Shown here: in pieces, positions 8,926 through 18,452 of the stretch
How positions within the stretch are numbered: the first letter of the stretch is position 1
How the letters are laid out: every line of letters begins with the position of its first letter
From: Luteolibacter sp.
GTDB taxonomy: Bacteria > Verrucomicrobiota > Verrucomicrobiia > Verrucomicrobiales > Akkermansiaceae
Assembly (NCBI GenBank): GCA_030696085.1
Contig: JAUYNL010000009.1
Span: forward strand, 1 to 48,997
DNA length: 48,997 bases
Reading direction: 5' to 3'
Translations under genes and position numbers: made by a program
Notes under the pieces: model-generated
Database searches by the model: none
Seen by the model: the letters and a program-made list of their open reading frames with translations, nothing else
What the model was told of the DNA's origin: nothing

Positions 8926-10221
8926 TCAGGGGTTTTCCTGGCGCTCGAATATCAGATAGATCGGAGTGCCATCGGCGGTCACTTTCACGCTGCCGGACGC
9001 TGCTTGTGGCGGAAGCGCGATCGGCAGAACCGCCTCCGTGAGCGGCATCCGGGTGGCCCCGCCGAGCTTGCCGGGGACGCCTTCGAGCGTGACCTCCACC
9101 GGCATGCCGTCACCCGTGGGAGTCCAGATGGCCCAGATGATTTTCGCCTCCTTGCCGTGGCGGTATTCCTGCACGCGGACGCTGTCGTTTCTCACCATGC
9201 GGCGGTAATGGTATTCGCCGAGCGTGCGCTGTAAATGCGCTACGGCGTGAAACGATGGCTTCGGGCGGAAGTGCCGTGTCAGGCCGGCGCCGGCGTGCAG
9301 GCTCGCCTTGTCCTCATCGTTGAAAAAGTATAGGTAGGCGCGCTCCACCGGCATCGAGGAAAAGACGAGGAACGAACGCACGAGCCACATCGCCTGCTGT
9401 TTGTCCGTGACGCCGATCCATTTTGCGAAATCGCCGGTTTTTTCCTGTGGCTGCGTGGTGCTGTCGTAGCCGAATTCGGTGATCCAGACGGGCTTGCCCC
9501 TGGCGTTCCCATCGCGCCACTGGCAGAGCGCCTCGATGTCCTTCAGGTAATGAGGCAGGGCGGGATCCTCCGGAAAGCTGCGCCGCCACGTCGGCCAGTG
9601 TTCGAGCTGGGCATAACTGTGGATCGTGAGCACATCAATCAGGTCCGTCAGGCCGTGCAGGCAGGAGACGCTCTTTTCATAGGCTCCGCTTTTTCCGGTG
9701 GTCAGGTTGCATGTGGCGATCTTGAGTTTCGGATCGCCATCGCGGATCCCTGTGGCCATGGCTTTCAAAATGCGTGTGTAGTCGGCATCGCTCCATTTGC
9801 CCGGCTCGTTGCCGATTTCCACGGACTCCACCAACCGGCGCTCGCCCGATGGGCCGAATTCCCTGGCGAAGCTCCGGCCATAGGTCCGCGCGTCCTGTGC
9901 CAGATTCTTCCATTCGGCCTGTGGAATCGTTTCGAACATCAGGCAGGCGTTGGTGGTCCATCCGTGCTTCTGCCACGAGCCATACACCGCGCTCCAATCG
10001 ACGCGGTTCTTCGCGAATGGAAACTCCGGCAGCACGGAGCTGTCCTTGCCGAGATCCCATGCCACCGGATGGTAGTCGCGGACCAGCCGGCCCACAGGCT
10101 GATAAAGCGCGGGTTTGAACCGCACCGTATGGCCGTTGATTCCGATGAAATCCTTCATCAACGGTGGCGACGCGGAAACGGTCCCGGCAAGGACCAGCAG
10201 CCATGGCAATATGGAGCGCAT
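8926..10221 (-). CDS. Secreted glycoside hydrolase, clan GH-A type TIM barrel
   Basis: A 431-aa exported enzyme with signal peptide MRSILPWLLVLAGTVSA. The fold is inferred as a (beta/alpha)8 barrel. ESVEIGNEPG carries the N-E-P signature in which E is the clan GH-A acid/base, and VWITEFGYDS holds the likely nucleophile E at the end of strand 7. The sequence around DFIGINGH and the final beta region (VEVTLEGVPG..IYLIFERQENP) resemble GH39/GH5-like proteins, but no exact family can be named. ATG 10221 is used because it opens the signal peptide; the longer GTG frame adds only 12 residues. Its promoter must lie in the 250 nt to 10475, where I recognised no site. It probably cleaves a plant or algal glycan and may serve the adjacent uptake locus. 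Confidence 0.75.
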   Translation of the reverse strand: MRSILPWLLVLAGTVSASPPLMKDFIGINGHTVRFKPALYQPVGRLVRDYHPVAWDLGKDSSVLPEFPFAKNRVDWSAVYGSWQKHGWTTNACLMFETIPQAEWKNLAQDARTYGRSFAREFGPSGERRLVESVEIGNEPGKWSDADYTRILKAMATGIRDGDPKLKIATCNLTTGKSGAYEKSVSCLHGLTDLIDVLTIHSYAQLEHWPTWRRSFPEDPALPHYLKDIEALCQWRDGNARGKPVWITEFGYDSTTQPQEKTGDFAKWIGVTDKQQAMWLVRSFLVFSSMPVERAYLYFFNDEDKASLHAGAGLTRHFRPKPSFHAVAHLQRTLGEYHYRRMVRNDSVRVQEYRHGKEAKIIWAIWTPTGDGMPVEVTLEGVPGKLGGATRMPLTEAVLPIALPPQAASGSVKVTADGTPIYLIFERQENP

Positions 10222-10475
10222 GGGGAGGATACGCGAAAATGGTGGGAAACATTCCACCCAGAGGTGCGTCGTGTCTGCTACCTGGCAAAGTAGGCGAGGG
10301 TTGCTCCATTCATCTTGTAAGACGCATCACAGGCCGTCCCACGGTCGAGGCGACCCGGTTTTTCACCGACTACGTAGCCAGCGATGGGGCGGAACCGGAA
10401 ACCTTCCCCGTCTTCCCGAGAGGGTGAAATGGTGATCGAAGTGCGCTTCTCCCGCCGCAAGGTGGCGCATCTCCT

Positions 10476-11471
10476 TCAACACATGCCCAGCAATGCGAAT
10501 TCCTTGTGATGCGCGCCGAGTTGCTGCAATCGGATGGTTTTGAATCCCATGTCCGTAAGCGCCGCCACCCAACGGCACCTGTCCGCAACCTGTGAGAGAT
10601 CAGTTAGCTTCAGGGTGATCAGCGCGCCATGGATGCCCGGGGCCATGCGGCGGAAACGGGCGCACTCCTTGAGCACCACATCGGGTGCCTGGTTCATGTC
10701 GGACATGAACCAGGTCACGCCATGGCCGAGGTCGCGTTTGGAGGCCAGCGCCGCGGGCTTGCGGCAATGATAGAACCATGGGCGGCCGGCGGGCACGTCC
10801 TGGCGGCTGGCAATGGCCGAGTCCGTCACGACGGCCGCCATCTTTGCCGGGTCCACGCCGATGACGGAAACTCCGCGTTGCAACAAGGCGAGCACCACTC
10901 CTCCGGGAGCGCATCCGAGTTCCACCACGATATCGGCGGGGGTGAATTCCAAATCAAAGAACCGGATCGCCTCCTCCAGCTTCAACCAGGCGCGCGATGG
11001 GGAAGTCGGCGGCATTTCGATTCCCGGATCGCCCGCCGGATCCGGGCTGAGAAAGGGCGCGTGGCGATGCAAGCCCGCCCAGAATTCGGCCGGGCCGAGC
11101 TCGACCACCGTGCCGATGATCTGCCCGGTTTTAGGACGGACTGCGCACGGCAGGCCCTGCATCTTCCGCTCGAAATAGCGGGCATGATGGATCACCGATG
11201 CCGCTTCCACTCGCTGGAGCGCTTCTTGCGGCGTTGTTGATTTACCAAGCGACAGGCAGAGCCGCCGCGCGCAGGCCAGCGGCGCATCCAGCGAATCGAG
11301 CGAATCGAGCGAATCGAGCGAAAACGCGGCGTCGCTCTTGAAGGTGGCGAAGCCACGGCGCTGATAGCTCGGCCGCCAGCCACTTGCCAGAGCCTCCACT
11401 TCCAGTTTCAACGCCTTTTCCGAACCCGGATTGCAGAGGGCGAACACAAATTCGGATTCGATGCGATTCAC
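10476..11471 (-). CDS. RlmM/FtsJ-like SAM-dependent RNA 2'-O-methyltransferase
   Basis: A 331-aa Rossmann methyltransferase. The N-terminal part (FVFALCNPGSEKALKLEV) matches the THUMP-like start of the RlmM group. The SAM-binding motif is IVVELGCAPGGVVLALL followed by VIGVDP. A later aspartate (WFMSDMNQAP) and lysine (ALITLKLTD) fit the K-D-K-E tetrad of FtsJ enzymes. RlmM methylates C2498 of 23S rRNA; the exact target here is inferred. The start is uncertain: GTG 11471 gives MNRIESEFVFAL, while GTG 11522 would add 17 residues. The very long frame upstream is antisense to the flavoprotein gene and was dropped. It contains four tandem SLD tripeptides encoded by a 9-bp repeat. It is transcribed divergently from the flavoprotein gene. 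Confidence 0.72.
   Translation of the reverse strand: MNRIESEFVFALCNPGSEKALKLEVEALASGWRPSYQRRGFATFKSDAAFSLDSLDSLDSLDAPLACARRLCLSLGKSTTPQEALQRVEAASVIHHARYFERKMQGLPCAVRPKTGQIIGTVVELGPAEFWAGLHRHAPFLSPDPAGDPGIEMPPTSPSRAWLKLEEAIRFFDLEFTPADIVVELGCAPGGVVLALLQRGVSVIGVDPAKMAAVVTDSAIASRQDVPAGRPWFYHCRKPAALASKRDLGHGVTWFMSDMNQAPDVVLKECARFRRMAPGIHGALITLKLTDLSQVADRCRWVAALTDMGFKTIRLQQLGAHHKEFALLGMC
11286..11321 (-). repeat. 9-bp tandem repeat coding for (Ser-Leu-Asp)4
   Basis: ATCGAGCGA on the plus strand is repeated three times, preceded by one variant unit ATCCAGCGA. It is read on the minus strand as four SLD tripeptides. The unit is a multiple of three, so copy-number change would alter length without breaking the methyltransferase frame. 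Confidence 0.85.
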
Positions 11472-11564
11472 GGTCCGCACAGCCTGGAAATTCGATTCTC
11501 GCCCGGCAAGGTGGATTTCCACTTTGTGCTTTCTGCCCGCATGTGCCGGAGCCACCGTGCCGCC

Positions 11565-12812
11565 ATGAACCAAGCGCCGAACGATCTTGATCTCGCCGTC
11601 ATCGGCGGCGGCGCATCGGGGTTTTTCACCGCCCTGCAATTTGCGGAAGCCGCCCCGGGCAGGCGTGTCGCCATTTTTGAAAAGAGCGGCCATTTCCTGC
11701 AAAAGGTCCGCATTTCGGGCGGTGGCCGCTGCAATGTGACCCACGCGTGTTTCGATCCCCGAGAGCTGGCGAAAAACTATCCGCGCGGATCGAAGGAACT
11801 GCTCGCCGCATTCCACCGCTGGCAGCCTGCCGATACCGTCGGGTGGTTCAAGCGATTCGGCGTCACCCTCAAGACCGAGCCGGACGGACGCATGTTTCCC
11901 ATCACCGACAACTCGGACACCATCATCCAGTGTTTTCTGGAACGCGCCCGCCAATGCGGCATCCCGCTCCACACGCGGCGTCCCCTGACCGGCATCGAGC
12001 GGCTGGCGCACGGCGGATTCTCGCTGCGTTTTGAAACCCCGCCGGATCCGGTTAGAGCCAGGGCCGTCTGCATGGCCACGGGTTCGCTGAAGGGCAGCCC
12101 ATTGGTCCATCAGTTGAAGATGTTGGATCAAAGCATCGAGCCGCCGGTTCCCTCGTTGTTCGCATTCAATGTCAGCGACCGCCGCATCAGCGGGCTCGCG
12201 GGACTTTCCCATGCCGGGGTTTCCATCCGGCTGGAAGGCTCTAACACACCACGCCGGGGTCCCTTGTTGATCACCCACCGCGGATTCAGCGGCCCAGCCG
12301 TGCTGCGGCTCTCCGCGTGGGAAGCCCGCGCGATGGCTGCGGTGAACCATCATTTCAACTTCGTGATCGACTGGGTGCCTGAAATGGATCGTGTTTCCCT
12401 CCAGGCGCATTTCGAGGCAATCCGCCGTCATCAAGGGGCCAAACTCGTGCGCAACACCCCGATTCCGCCAATCCCGCGGCGGCTCTGGGAACGCATCGCC
12501 ACCTGCTGTGATATCGGCGACGCCATCACCTGGGGGCAGTTGCCGAAAACCGGATCCAACAAGCTGCTGGAAGCGCTGAAATCCGCAACTTTCTCTGCAA
12601 GCGGCAAGACCACCCACAAGGACGAGTTTGTCACCGCGGGCGGGATCCACCGCAAGACCATCGACTTCCGCACGATGGAGAGCCGCATCACACCCGGTCT
12701 TTATTTCACCGGCGAGTGCATCGACATCGACGGCATCACCGGTGGCTTCAATTTCCAGGCCGCCTGGACCACGGCCCACATCGCCGCCACCGCGATCGCC
12801 ACCAGTGCCTGA
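11565..12812 (+). CDS. HI0933-family FAD-binding flavoprotein
   Basis: A 415-aa cytosolic flavoprotein. The N-terminus is a Rossmann FAD site (LAVIGGGASGFFTAL) followed by the family hallmark ISGGGRCNVTH. The C-terminal block FTAGGI..TGECIDIDGITGGFNFQAAWTTAH matches the HI0933/YhiN group, sometimes annotated aminoacetone oxidase family, whose reaction is not established. Length is normal. ATG 11565 is chosen; ATG 11541 in the same frame would add eight residues. The 93 nt between it and the divergent methyltransferase must carry both promoters. A hairpin followed by a short T run lies downstream. Confidence 0.85.
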   Translation: MNQAPNDLDLAVIGGGASGFFTALQFAEAAPGRRVAIFEKSGHFLQKVRISGGGRCNVTHACFDPRELAKNYPRGSKELLAAFHRWQPADTVGWFKRFGVTLKTEPDGRMFPITDNSDTIIQCFLERARQCGIPLHTRRPLTGIERLAHGGFSLRFETPPDPVRARAVCMATGSLKGSPLVHQLKMLDQSIEPPVPSLFAFNVSDRRISGLAGLSHAGVSIRLEGSNTPRRGPLLITHRGFSGPAVLRLSAWEARAMAAVNHHFNFVIDWVPEMDRVSLQAHFEAIRRHQGAKLVRNTPIPPIPRRLWERIATCCDIGDAITWGQLPKTGSNKLLEALKSATFSASGKTTHKDEFVTAGGIHRKTIDFRTMESRITPGLYFTGECIDIDGITGGFNFQAAWTTAHIAATAIATSA

Positions 12813-12829
12813 TGGCGGATCCATGATGC

Positions 12830-12867
12830 AAAAAAAACCGCACTCACGGCGAAAACCATGAGTGCGG
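12830..12867 (-). terminator. Rho-independent terminator of pckG
   Basis: Perfect 9-bp stem CCGCACTCA/TGAGTGCGG with a 12-nt loop. On the minus strand it is followed by eight T residues. It lies about 60 nt beyond the pckG stop and faces the right way for that gene. Confidence 0.8.
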
Positions 12868-12875
12868 CCAAGGTT

Positions 12876-12907
12876 GCGCCTGCCAGCAGGGCGGTGCGGG
12901 CAGGCGC
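12876..12907 (+). terminator. Hairpin between convergent genes, possible terminator
   Basis: Perfect 9-bp stem GCGCCTGCC/GGCAGGCGC with a 14-nt loop, followed on the plus strand by GATGTTTT. It would serve the flavoprotein gene, although the T run is short. It may also act as a structure in the pckG 3' UTR. Confidence 0.45.
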
Positions 12908-12925
12908 GATGTTTTGGGTTTGGAA

Positions 12926-14764
12926 TCAGGACATGCGCGCGGCGAGCAGCTCACGTTGGAAGATGAGTTCCTTGGGCATGTGGTCGTAGAGATCGATGAA
13001 GAACTCGCCTTGGCTGACGAGCTCGGCTTTCCACTCGGTGCGGTCGAAGGCCATCGCCTTGTTGAAGCTATCTTCGGTGAAGCCATCGAGGCCCTCGATG
13101 TTGAAATCCTCAAAGGCCGGGGTCCAGCCGATCTGGGTTTCGTGGCCGGCGGCGGCACCGTGGCAGCGTTTCACGATCCACTCGATGACGCGCATGTTTT
13201 CACCAAAGCCGGGCCAGAGGAATTTACCTTCCTCGGACTTGCGGAACCAGTTCACATGGAAGAAGCGCGGCAGGTGGGTGAGGTAGCGGCGCATTTCCAG
13301 CCAGTGGCCGAAATAGGCACCCATGTTATAACCGCAGAACGGCAGCATGGCCATCGGATCGCGACGGACCTTGCCGATCTGGCCGAAGGCGGCGGCGGTC
13401 ATTTCGGATCCCATGGTGGCTCCGAGATAGACGCCGTGGCTCCAGTTGAAGGCCTGGAACACGAGCGGCATGGTGGTGGCGCGGCGGCCGCCGAAGACGA
13501 TGCCGTCGATGGGCACGCCGTCGGGATTCTGCCAGTTGGCATCAATGGACGGGCACTGCTCGGCGGGAGCGGTGAAGCGGGAGTTCGCATGGGCGGCTAC
13601 GCGGCCACAATCGGGCGTCCAGTCCTGGCCGGTCCAGTCGATGAGGTGGGCGGGAGCTTCCTTGCTCATGCCTTCCCACCAGACGTCGCCGTCATCGGTG
13701 AGGGCCACGTTGGTGAAGATGCAGTTCTTGGTGATGGACTCCATGGCCCGCGGGTTGGTGTCCATGGCGGTGCCGGGAGCAACGCCGAAGTAACCACATT
13801 CCGGATTGATGGCGTGCAGCTTGCCGTCTTCGTGCGGCCAGAGCCAGGCGATGTCATCACCGATGATGGTGGTTTTCCAACCGGCTTCCTGATAGGACGG
13901 CGGTGGGATGAGCATGGCGAGGTTGGTCTTGCCGCAGGCGGACGGGAAGGCGACGGAGAGATAGGTTTTCTCGCCTTCGGGATTTTCCACGCCGACGATG
14001 AGCATGTGCTCGGCCATCCATTTGTGTTCGCGGGCGATGTTGGAGGCGATGCGCAGGGCAAGGCACTTCTTGCCGAGCAGGGCATTGCCGCCGTAACCGG
14101 AACCATAGGACATGATCTCGCGGGTTTCGGGGAAATGAACGATGTACTTGTCCTCGTTGCAGGGCCAGGTGACATCGGCTTGGCCGGGTTCCAGCGGGGC
14201 GCCCACGGAGTGGAGGCAGGGAATGAAATTACCGAAACCATCGCGCTTGTTGGTGGCGGTGCCGGCGGCTTCTTCTTCAAGGCGCTTGAGGACATGCGAG
14301 CCCATGTGGGTCATGATTCGCATGTTGACCACGACGTAGGCGCTATCGGTGATTTCAACGCCGATTTTGGCGAGCGGCGAGTCAAGCGGGCCCATGCAGA
14401 AGGGAATGACATACATCGTGCGGCCCTTCATGGAGCCTTTGAACTTTTCGTTCAGTTTTACGCGCATCTCGGCGGGATCCGCCCAGTGGTTGGTGGGGCC
14501 GGCCTGGTCGGGGCGTTTGGAACAGATGAACGTGCGGTCCTCGACGCGGGCGACGTCCGAAGGCGTCGAGCGTGCGAGGAAGGAGTTTGGGCGTTTCTCG
14601 GGATTGAGGCGGGTGAAGGTACCTTTTTCAACCATCAAGGAAGTGAGGCGGTCCCATTCGGCCTGAGAGCCGTCGCACCACTCGACAGCGTCGGGGGTAC
14701 ACAGGGCGGTCATATCTGCCACCCACTTCTGGAGGGCGGCGTGGGATGTTTGTGTTTTGCTCAT
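12926..14764 (-). CDS. pckG: Phosphoenolpyruvate carboxykinase (GTP)
   Basis: A 612-aa cytosolic enzyme converting oxaloacetate plus GTP to phosphoenolpyruvate, CO2 and GDP, the first committed step of gluconeogenesis. The GTP-dependent family is clear from the P-loop [31 protein letters not shown], the substrate and metal region [10 protein letters not shown], and the late block [17 protein letters not shown]. Length is typical (about 600 aa). ATG 14764 starts [18 protein letters not shown]; the 41 codons upstream in frame look non-coding. It has its own terminator at 12830-12867. A complete antisense frame of about 646 codons overlaps it and is a composition artefact. Confidence 0.97.
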   Translation of the reverse strand: MSKTQTSHAALQKWVADMTALCTPDAVEWCDGSQAEWDRLTSLMVEKGTFTRLNPEKRPNSFLARSTPSDVARVEDRTFICSKRPDQAGPTNHWADPAEMRVKLNEKFKGSMKGRTMYVIPFCMGPLDSPLAKIGVEITDSAYVVVNMRIMTHMGSHVLKRLEEEAAGTATNKRDGFGNFIPCLHSVGAPLEPGQADVTWPCNEDKYIVHFPETREIMSYGSGYGGNALLGKKCLALRIASNIAREHKWMAEHMLIVGVENPEGEKTYLSVAFPSACGKTNLAMLIPPPSYQEAGWKTTIIGDDIAWLWPHEDGKLHAINPECGYFGVAPGTAMDTNPRAMESITKNCIFTNVALTDDGDVWWEGMSKEAPAHLIDWTGQDWTPDCGRVAAHANSRFTAPAEQCPSIDANWQNPDGVPIDGIVFGGRRATTMPLVFQAFNWSHGVYLGATMGSEMTAAAFGQIGKVRRDPMAMLPFCGYNMGAYFGHWLEMRRYLTHLPRFFHVNWFRKSEEGKFLWPGFGENMRVIEWIVKRCHGAAAGHETQIGWTPAFEDFNIEGLDGFTEDSFNKAMAFDRTEWKAELVSQGEFFIDLYDHMPKELIFQRELLAARMS

Positions 14765-14983
14765 AGCGTGACCAATGGAGCGGGGAGCCTGCAACTTGGC
14801 AATGAGAAGAGGGAAATCGCCCGAAATTTGCCAGAAAATGCGGAGATGTTGTAAAAATGCGGCCCGGAATACCCGGCAGCCGGCCATTCACAACCCGGGA
14901 ATCCCGCGAGACGGGCTGCCGCAATGGCAAACGAGGCACTTGATGCGGTGGACTTTGCCGTTTCGCCTTGGGGATTGCACCTT

Positions 14984-15445
14984 TCAAGCGATCTGGCGTG
15001 AGGCAATCGCGCGTTTCGTATGCTCCATGGTTTCCGCGGACTCCTCGTCCATCGCGGACAGGATGCCCGCCAGATCGGTCGCGATTTCTTTTCGCATGTG
15101 GGCCACCATATCCACGCCCTTCGGCGTGATGCGCACCATGATCTTCCGTCGGTCATCCGAAGCATGGGCGCGTTCCACGTAGCCCAATTTCTCGATGCGA
15201 TCCACCAAGCCGGTTGCGGCCGCGGTCGAGTGACCCATCTTATTCGCGATGTCCGTCATCGTCAGATACTCCTCGCTGGACAGATAAGTCAGCAGGAAAA
15301 ATTGGGGATACGACAGGTTGCCGCGGTTCAATTCGTTCGCGAGGTTCAGGATGCAGCTCCGCTGTGTGAACAAGACGAAGTCTGCGAGACGGCTGGCATC
15401 AGCCTTGACCGAAGCACTCGAGGTGCCTGATGGGATCAGTTTCAT
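14984..15445 (-). CDS. MarR-family transcriptional regulator
   Basis: A 153-aa winged-helix regulator. The helix-turn-helix is LTMTDIANKMGHSTAAATGLVDRIEKLGYVERAHASDDRRKIMVRITPKG, quoted by its ends: LTMTDIANKMG, ATGLVDRIEKLGYVER and DRRKIMVRITPKG, the standard MarR fold. The wing keeps the D-R-R signature. ATG 15445 is used; the longer frame has a proline-rich unlikely start. No strong Shine-Dalgarno is visible. MarR proteins usually repress themselves and a neighbour in response to a small aromatic ligand. Candidate operators lie upstream, in the gap before the cytochrome fragment. The regulated gene cannot be named, because the only divergent neighbour is a gene fragment. Confidence 0.88.
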   Translation of the reverse strand: MKLIPSGTSSASVKADASRLADFVLFTQRSCILNLANELNRGNLSYPQFFLLTYLSSEEYLTMTDIANKMGHSTAAATGLVDRIEKLGYVERAHASDDRRKIMVRITPKGVDMVAHMRKEIATDLAGILSAMDEESAETMEHTKRAIASRQIA

Positions 15446-15662
15446 GGGGGGATGTTTTGGGGGAAACCCTCCGCAGGTGTGTGGAGGGGACGGCAAGTTG
15501 CTTGCTGACGTTCCGATCCTTTCAGAAATCCGGACCCTGCGATATTACGCAATCGCGTGACAATGCGGCGATGGACTTCCATTCACCGACGGTTTTTCGC
15601 AGATTGATCGCGCGCAGCCCTTACGGTGCGGCGACGTAGGAATGCGAGGCAAGCTCACCAGC

Positions 15663-15676
15663 TAACCGTTCGGTTA
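15663..15676. promoter_or_regulatory. Palindrome TAACCG-TT-CGGTTA, operator candidate
   Basis: Two perfect 6-bp arms around a 2-nt centre, located between the divergent MarR gene and the cytochrome-fragment/secreted-protein unit. The shape suits a dimeric repressor. A second imperfect dyad, TTACGC-AATC-GCGTGA, lies nearer the MarR start (about 15545-15560). Which regulator binds is unknown. Confidence 0.35.
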
Positions 15677-15727
15677 CCGTAGAGAGGTTGTTCGTGGGGA
15701 AATTTGCTGTATCCATTTGAATCGCCT

Positions 15728-15961
15728 ATGGACGTCATTCTGATTTGGGATCTCCCCGCCCGCCTCTTTCACTGGGCCTTCGCCGGATCGCTCACAGTGG
15801 CATTGGCCATTGGCTTCTTGGTCGATGATGACGCCCCATTGTTCCAACCGCACATGATCTTCGGGATCAGTGCGTTTTTCCTGCTCGTGCCTGCTTTGTT
15901 CATTCCGGGCATCGGAGTGTTTTTGCCGCTCGGCGAAAGCGAGGGAGGCAAGGGCAAATAA
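15728..15961 (+). pseudogene. N-terminal fragment of cytochrome b561-type protein (copy 1)
   Basis: A 77-codon frame starting MDVILIWDLPARLFHWAFAG, closely related to the first ~55 residues of the full-length cytochrome at 40532-41251. It keeps the first predicted heme histidine (LFHW) and the second (QPHMIFG). After ISAFFLL the similarity stops. A short unrelated tail (VFLPLGESEGGKGK) and TAA follow, so helices 3-4 and their histidines are missing and no heme-binding bundle can form. Only 28 nt separate it from the secreted protein gene. A second, more decayed copy is at 22432-22610. It could still be translated as a small two-helix membrane peptide, but a remnant is the simpler reading. Confidence 0.7.
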
Positions 15962-15989
15962 GGTCGCAAGCGCGATGACGAAAGAAATC

Positions 15990-18452
15990 ATGAAACGTTT
16001 CCTCACATTCCTGCTGCTCCTGACCTCGCTCGTCGCACAGGCGGGCGTCGTCTTTGAGCAGCCGCATGATGGCAGCGGGGCGTTGCGCATGTCATCGCGC
16101 TATCAGCCGAACGGGACGGACTACGATCAGTTTGTGTGGGACTCGTTCAGCGTGCCGACGGCACAGGCGGTGACGGAGATTCGCTGGCGTGGCGGCTATG
16201 ATCCGCAGATGGCTTACTGGGGTGGTGACATCGTGAACTTCCGCGTGTCGATCTATGAATCCACGCCGGGCTTGTCGCAGCCGCATCTGGGGCCGGGCTA
16301 TCCGGGAACGCCGGCGACGCTGATCGCCTATGACACGGGAAACAAGGCGGGTGAGACGAGCGCGGGCGTGTTTGGCGGCGTGGAGATGTTTGATTATCAC
16401 TTCGTGCTGCCCACGGTGTTTCAGGCGCAGGCGGGAAAGCTCTACTGGGTGCAGATCGAGGCCGGGTTTGACAATGGCCTGCCGTATTGGGGCTTCGCGG
16501 CGGGCACTGGCAATGGCTCGCACTTCCGGCGTATCGCCGGGCAGGCGGATTTCTACTTTCAGTATGCGCCCGGTGATGCGGCCTTCAGCATCCTCACGAA
16601 TGATGGGCCGACTTATGCCATCGCGGCGAGCGAATCACCCAGCGACAGCGGCACGATCCTGAATGCGGGCCTGTACCCGCAAAACGCCGCGGCACCGCTC
16701 ATCGCCACACCGAACGCGGGCTTCGCTTTCGTGAACTGGACGGAGAACGGCACCGTAGTCAGCACGAATCCGAACTACACCTTCACCGTGACGGAAGACC
16801 GCACGCTGGTGGCCAATTTTGCCACGGGATCGCTCATCACGACGAATTCCTCGCCGCTGACGGGTGGCAACACCGATGGCAGCGGCAGTTTTGTGAATGG
16901 CAGCAGCGTCACCGTGCAGGCGACGCCTTCAGCGAACTACAATTTCGTGAACTGGACGGAAAACGGCGTGCTGGTGAGTGCGAGCGCGAGCTACACCTTC
17001 ACCGCTGCGGGAGACCGCGATCTCGTCGCGAACTTCACGTCATCCGCCAGCAATCTCGGCATCGTTTTTTCCCAGCCGCCGACAACTTCCGGCACGCTGC
17101 TGCTCTCCTCCTACATGCTGCCGGACGGGAATGTGGATGGCATGGAGTATCGCTTTGAAAAATTCACGCTCGCCACCACCACGGGCATATCGCATCTGCG
17201 CTGGCGCGGGGGCTACATCGGCAACAACGCGGCGGCCAATCCAGTGGTGGAGTTCATCATCAAAATCTATGGCTCCACAGCGAATGGATTTTATCCCGAC
17301 CTCGCGAACCCGCACCTCAAGAAATACACGGTCACCGGCAACGCGAACCAAACTGCCGCCGAGCTGGTCGGCGGAGTGCAGATGTATGATTACTCGGTCA
17401 CACTGCCGACTTCGTTCGTCGCGACTGCGGGCGTTGGTTATTGGATTCAGATCGAGGCCTCGCAATACGGCTACCCGCTCACCTGGGGCCATGCCACCGG
17501 CGCAGGTGGCAACAACGCGCACTATCGCCGACTCGGCAACAGCTACTACAGCGGCACGGGCGATCTCGCGCTCACGCTCTCGGCGGATGTGCCCACCAGT
17601 TATGCCATTGCTGCCACATCGTCTTCCGTGAATGGCGGCAGTGTCAGCGGTGCGGGAACCTTTGCGCTGGATGCCGTCGTGAACCTCTCCGCCACGGCCC
17701 AAACGGGCTATGCTTTTGTGAACTGGACCGAAGGCGGAGCGGTCGTGAGTTCGTCAGCACTGTATTCGTTTTCCGCGGCAGAGGACCGCTCGATCGTTGC
17801 GAATTTTCAGCCGTCGTATCCACTCGCGCTCACCAGTTCATCCACCACCATGGGTACCGTCGCAGGCGCGGGCACCTTCATCATTGGCAGCAGCGTCACT
17901 GCTACGGCGACGGCGAAACCGGGCTATGTTTTCCTCAATTGGAGCGAGGCGGGCAACATCGTTAGCACCACGCCAGCCTACACTTTCACGCTGCTGAATC
18001 AGCGCACGCTTCTGGCAAACTTCGCCGCAGGTTTCACCGTCACGACGACGCCATCCTTCGCTCCCGGCGGCAGTGTGAGCGGAGGTGGAGGCTATGCCAC
18101 AGGCGGCGTGGTCACGCTGCTTGCCACACCTGCCACGGGCTATCGATTCACCGGTTGGAGCGAGAGCGGTGCCATGGTGAGTGCCAGCAACAGCATATCC
18201 TTTAACGCCACCGCAAACCGCACGCTGATCGCCAACTTCGTGCCCATCGTTGGCATCGTGAACACCACACCGGGCATGATCGGTTTCGCATGGCCCGCAT
18301 CAGCAGCCGGCTGGGTCTTGCAGGAAAGCACCGACCTCAGCCCCGAGAGTTGGGTGAACTCGTCTTTGCCGATCATCACCAGCGGCGGGCAGAACCAAGT
18401 CTCCATCATTCACCCCACAGGCAAACTGTTTTTCCGCCTTGTACATCCATGA
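15990..18452 (+). CDS. Secreted multidomain protein with divergent InlB B-repeats (first of tandem pair)
   Basis: An 820-aa exported protein with signal peptide MKRFLTFLLLLTSLVAQAG. Two copies of a ~190-residue beta-rich domain of unknown function are present. The first starts VVFEQPHDGSGALRMSS; the second, about 350 residues later, starts GIVFSQPPTTSGTLLLSS. Both share a WDSF/RFEKF..I..(L)RWRGGY core and end with YWGF/WGHATGAGGN..HYRR. Five repeats of ~70 residues with the pattern GYxFVNWTExGxxVSxxxxYxFTxxxxRxLVANF match the divergent InlB B-repeat, two between the large domains and three after. The C-terminus carries GWVLQESTDLSP..W and KLFFRLVHP, a conserved verrucomicrobial tail. ATG 15990 opens the signal peptide; ATG 15975 in frame adds five residues. 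The stop overlaps the next gene as ATGA. A surface or extracellular adhesive or binding role is inferred. Confidence 0.75.
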   Translation: MKRFLTFLLLLTSLVAQAGVVFEQPHDGSGALRMSSRYQPNGTDYDQFVWDSFSVPTAQAVTEIRWRGGYDPQMAYWGGDIVNFRVSIYESTPGLSQPHLGPGYPGTPATLIAYDTGNKAGETSAGVFGGVEMFDYHFVLPTVFQAQAGKLYWVQIEAGFDNGLPYWGFAAGTGNGSHFRRIAGQADFYFQYAPGDAAFSILTNDGPTYAIAASESPSDSGTILNAGLYPQNAAAPLIATPNAGFAFVNWTENGTVVSTNPNYTFTVTEDRTLVANFATGSLITTNSSPLTGGNTDGSGSFVNGSSVTVQATPSANYNFVNWTENGVLVSASASYTFTAAGDRDLVANFTSSASNLGIVFSQPPTTSGTLLLSSYMLPDGNVDGMEYRFEKFTLATTTGISHLRWRGGYIGNNAAANPVVEFIIKIYGSTANGFYPDLANPHLKKYTVTGNANQTAAELVGGVQMYDYSVTLPTSFVATAGVGYWIQIEASQYGYPLTWGHATGAGGNNAHYRRLGNSYYSGTGDLALTLSADVPTSYAIAATSSSVNGGSVSGAGTFALDAVVNLSATAQTGYAFVNWTEGGAVVSSSALYSFSAAEDRSIVANFQPSYPLALTSSSTTMGTVAGAGTFIIGSSVTATATAKPGYVFLNWSEAGNIVSTTPAYTFTLLNQRTLLANFAAGFTVTTTPSFAPGGSVSGGGGYATGGVVTLLATPATGYRFTGWSESGAMVSASNSISFNATANRTLIANFVPIVGIVNTTPGMIGFAWPASAAGWVLQESTDLSPESWVNSSLPIITSGGQNQVSIIHPTGKLFFRLVHP

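Noticed and set aside
10278..10460. 60-codon minus-strand frame upstream of the glycoside hydrolase (FRFRPIAGYVVGEKPG)
   Set aside because: It reads plausibly for a short stretch but has no family, ribosome site or context; it is left as part of the hydrolase promoter gap.
11523..12824. Upstream extension of the methyltransferase frame
   Set aside because: It is antisense to the flavoprotein gene and shows no domain; the real N-terminus is near FVFALCNPG.
12914..14854. Continuous 646-codon frame antisense to pckG
   Set aside because: pckG is certain on the other strand. The antisense product has low-complexity V/G/E/A composition and no domains, as expected from mirrored codon bias in GC-rich DNA.
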